Source: an uncultured Lachnospiraceae bacterium
Lineage (GTDB): Bacteria > Bacillota > Clostridia > Lachnospirales > Lachnospiraceae
Length of the DNA: 7,078 bases
Direction: 5' to 3'
Assembly (NCBI GenBank): GCA_944376975.1
Contig: CALWEE010000080.1
Span: forward strand, 1 to 7,078
Position numbers and translations under genes: made by a program. The first letter of the stretch is position 1; each line of letters begins with the position of its first letter. Shown piece by piece: positions 5,281 to 7,078 of this stretch. Below the pieces are notes generated by a model that was not told the DNA's origin, ran no database searches, and saw only the letters and a list, made by a program, of their open reading frames with translations.

Positions 5281-7078
5281 ATGGATAGGAATATTAAGAT
5301 CAAAGGACGGCTTAAGTGGTATCTGCGCTGGCCCATCCTCATGAGCGTGATCGCGGCCGGCATGGTCGCCGCGGCTTTCTGGGCGGATCGTCGGGCAGGC
5401 TATGCCGCGCTGGTCGTATTTGCCGTGCATGTGGCGGCGGCGGTCATCATTTCCCTGACCGGGAAGCCGGCGCTGACTGATGAACTGATCAATTTCGGCC
5501 TGGATTACGGCCAGGTACAGAGGCGGCTGCTGTACGACCTGGAAGTGCCTTACGGTGTTCTGGACGCCAGCGGCAAACTGCTTTGGGAAAACCGGTATCT
5601 GGAAGAGATCATCGGGCCGAAAGCGGTCCACCGGTCCATCCAGTTTACGTTTACTTCGCTGGATATAGCCCAGATCTTGAAGATGGAAGACGTATGCTAC
5701 CGGGATATCAGCTACGATGACCGGATCTTCCGGACCGAATTCCGGTGGATCAGCGTGGAGGAGTTTGCCGAGTCCAATAAGATCCTCGATTTTAAAGGCG
5801 AGAAAGACAATATGCTCATCGCCATGTATATGTTCGACGAGACCGAGATCCGCCGCTACATCCGGGAAAACCAGGAGCAGAAACTGGTGGCCGGCATGAT
5901 CGTGGTGGACAACTTTGAAGACGCCATGAACAGCACGGAAGAAGTGCGGCGGTCGCTCCTGGCGGCGTTGATCGAAAGAAAGATCACCAAATATATGCAG
6001 TCCTACGACGCGATCATCAACAAGATCGAGAAGGACCGCTATGTGTTCGTCGTGACCCATAAACATATGTCCGCCATCCAGTCCAGCCGTTTTTCCATTC
6101 TGGACGAAGTGCGGGAGATCAATATCGGCAACGAGATGTCCGTGACATTGTGCATCGGTGTGGGCATGAACGCCTCGACCTATGCCCAGTCGGCGGAATG
6201 GGCCCGAAACGCGGTGGACCTGGCGTTTGGCCGGGGCGGCGATCAGGCCGTGGTCAAATCCGGCGAGAAGATCTCCTACTATGGCGGAAAGACGAAACAG
6301 GTGGAAAAGCCCACGCGGGTAAAAGCGCGGGTAAAAGCCCACGCGCTGAAACAGATCATACAGGGCAAGGAACAGGTCTTTATCATGGGCCACAAGATCG
6401 GCGATATGGACTCCCTCGGTTCGGCCATTGGTCTGTACCGGGCGGCCCGGACGCTGAACAAGCCGGCGCATATCATCATCAATGAGATCACCGCGTCGGT
6501 GCGGCCGGTCATCCAGAAGTTCCAGGACAATCCGGACTATGAGTCCGATATGTTCATGCGCAGCAGCGAGGCGTTCCAGAAGATGGATGAAAATACCGTC
6601 CTGATCGTGGTGGACGTGAACCGGCCGTCCTATACGGAGGGGCCGGAACTGCTTTCCCTGACCCGGACCGTGGTCATCCTGGACCACCACCGGCAGAGCA
6701 GCGAGTCCATAGAGGCGCCGGTCCTGTCCTATATCGAGCCGTACGCGTCGTCCGCGTGCGAGATGGTGGCGGAGATCCTCCAGTATATGGGCGATGAAAG
6801 AAAAGTGAAGCTTCTGCCTCTCGAAGCGGACGCCATGTTCGCGGGGCTGATGATCGACACCAATAATTTCTGCAATAAGACCGGGGCCCGTACCTTTGAA
6901 GCGGCCGCCTTCCTGAAAAAGAGCGGCGCGGACATCAACCGGGTGCACATGGCGTTCCGTGACAGTATGGATATATACCGGGCCAAAGCGGAAGCGGTGC
7001 GCCGGGCCGAGATCGAAGACGATATGGCCTACGCGGCATGTCCGGCGGCAGGGCTTGAAAGCCCGACCGTGGTCGGCG
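5281..7078 (+). CDS. gdpP: Cyclic di-AMP phosphodiesterase GdpP (3'-partial)
   Basis: GdpP hydrolyses c-di-AMP to pApA at the membrane and thereby affects cell wall homeostasis, potassium handling and beta-lactam tolerance. I read 599 codons before the window ends; relatives have about 655. Two transmembrane helices lie in about residues 15-60. A PAS domain follows (about 80-195; LEVPYGVLDASGKLLWEN at 88-105). A degenerate GGDEF domain is at about 204-335; its signature site reads KDRY (251-254), so cyclase activity is not expected. The DHH domain begins near 361 with GHKIGDMDSLGS (370-381); His371, Asp375, Asp377, Asp445 (VVDVNRP), Asp468-His469-His470 (DHH) and Asp526 (MIDTNNF) form the expected metal site. 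Most of DHHA1 is beyond the edge. The start is uncertain: ATG 5281 abuts AGAGGA with no spacing, AAAGGA (5258-5263) is 17 bp away, and an in-frame GTG at 5266 would be only 2 bp from it. A direct-repeat cluster lies in the linker (6305-6345). The usual next gene, rplI, is not reached. Confidence 0.96.
   Translation, partial: MDRNIKIKGRLKWYLRWPILMSVIAAGMVAAAFWADRRAGYAALVVFAVHVAAAVIISLTGKPALTDELINFGLDYGQVQRRLLYDLEVPYGVLDASGKLLWENRYLEEIIGPKAVHRSIQFTFTSLDIAQILKMEDVCYRDISYDDRIFRTEFRWISVEEFAESNKILDFKGEKDNMLIAMYMFDETEIRRYIRENQEQKLVAGMIVVDNFEDAMNSTEEVRRSLLAALIERKITKYMQSYDAIINKIEKDRYVFVVTHKHMSAIQSSRFSILDEVREINIGNEMSVTLCIGVGMNASTYAQSAEWARNAVDLAFGRGGDQAVVKSGEKISYYGGKTKQVEKPTRVKARVKAHALKQIIQGKEQVFIMGHKIGDMDSLGSAIGLYRAARTLNKPAHIIINEITASVRPVIQKFQDNPDYESDMFMRSSEAFQKMDENTVLIVVDVNRPSYTEGPELLSLTRTVVILDHHRQSSESIEAPVLSYIEPYASSACEMVAEILQYMGDERKVKLLPLEADAMFAGLMIDTNNFCNKTGARTFEAAAFLKKSGADINRVHMAFRDSMDIYRAKAEAVRRAEIEDDMAYAACPAAGLESPTVVG
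6305..6345 (+). repeat. Short direct-repeat cluster inside gdpP
   Basis: AAAAGCCCACGCG occurs exactly at 6305-6317 and again at 6333-6345, 28 bp apart. Between and overlapping them, the 12-mer GCGGGTAAAAGC is present twice in tandem (6315-6338), encoding the peptide RVKARVKA (residues 346-353). It falls in the linker between the degenerate GGDEF domain and the DHH domain. Confidence 0.9.

Noticed and set aside
5050..6948. A 632-codon open frame on the minus strand opposite gdpP
   Set aside because: The plus strand encodes GdpP with all domain motifs and metal ligands over this whole span. The minus frame is His/Asp/Arg-rich without recognisable domains, has no ribosome binding site, and is explained by the GC-rich codon bias of gdpP.

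Overview
The window looks like chromosomal housekeeping DNA from a fairly GC-rich Firmicute, most likely a Clostridia/Lachnospiraceae-type organism. The evidence is strong AGGAGG-type ribosome binding sites, sigma-A-like promoters with TATAAT and TTGAC cores, the rpsF-ssb-rpsR operon followed by a GdpP gene as in Bacillus and relatives, a DUF951 gene just ahead of rpsF, and an S18 of the zinc-ligand type. The taxonomic call is inference from gene content and style; no marker RNA is present.

Layout. Bases 1-1545 hold two co-directional genes: the 3' part of a Sua5/YwlC-type threonylcarbamoyl-AMP synthase (tRNA t6A modification) and a dCMP deaminase (dUMP supply for dTMP synthesis). A clear extended -10 promoter at 1566-1594 then starts a MATE multidrug/sodium antiporter gene and, 15 bp behind it, a 61-residue DUF951 gene. 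Bases 3335-4413 are the rpsF-ssb-rpsR operon. Its leader carries a CCG-bulge hairpin that fits the published S6:S18 autoregulatory RNA motif, and it ends at a strong GC-rich terminator that also serves the convergent gene. A DJ-1/PfpI-family gene lies on the minus strand (4496-5053). It is transcribed divergently from gdpP (from 5281, cut off by the window end), the membrane-bound PAS/degenerate-GGDEF/DHH phosphodiesterase for cyclic di-AMP. Both divergent promoters are visible in the 227-bp gap, the longest stretch without a gene.

How it fits together. The ribosomal protein pair S6 and S18 and the DNA-binding protein SSB are co-expressed and probably limited by feedback on the leader. gdpP is next to this operon in many Firmicutes, but here it has its own promoter and is separated from rpsR by an opposite-strand gene. 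The upstream block (t6A synthesis, dCMP deamination) is ordinary tRNA and nucleotide metabolism.

I see no mobile element, CRISPR array, tRNA or rRNA, and no convincing undescribed multi-gene system. The most notable sequence-level signals are a short direct-repeat cluster inside gdpP whose collapse would place a stop just before the catalytic DHH domain, the S6:S18 leader candidate, hairpins that put the yyzM-like and ssb stop codons in their loops, an SSB tail ending Pro-Phe-Ser instead of Pro-Phe, and a sharp switch from CGG to AGA arginine codons in the ribosomal genes.
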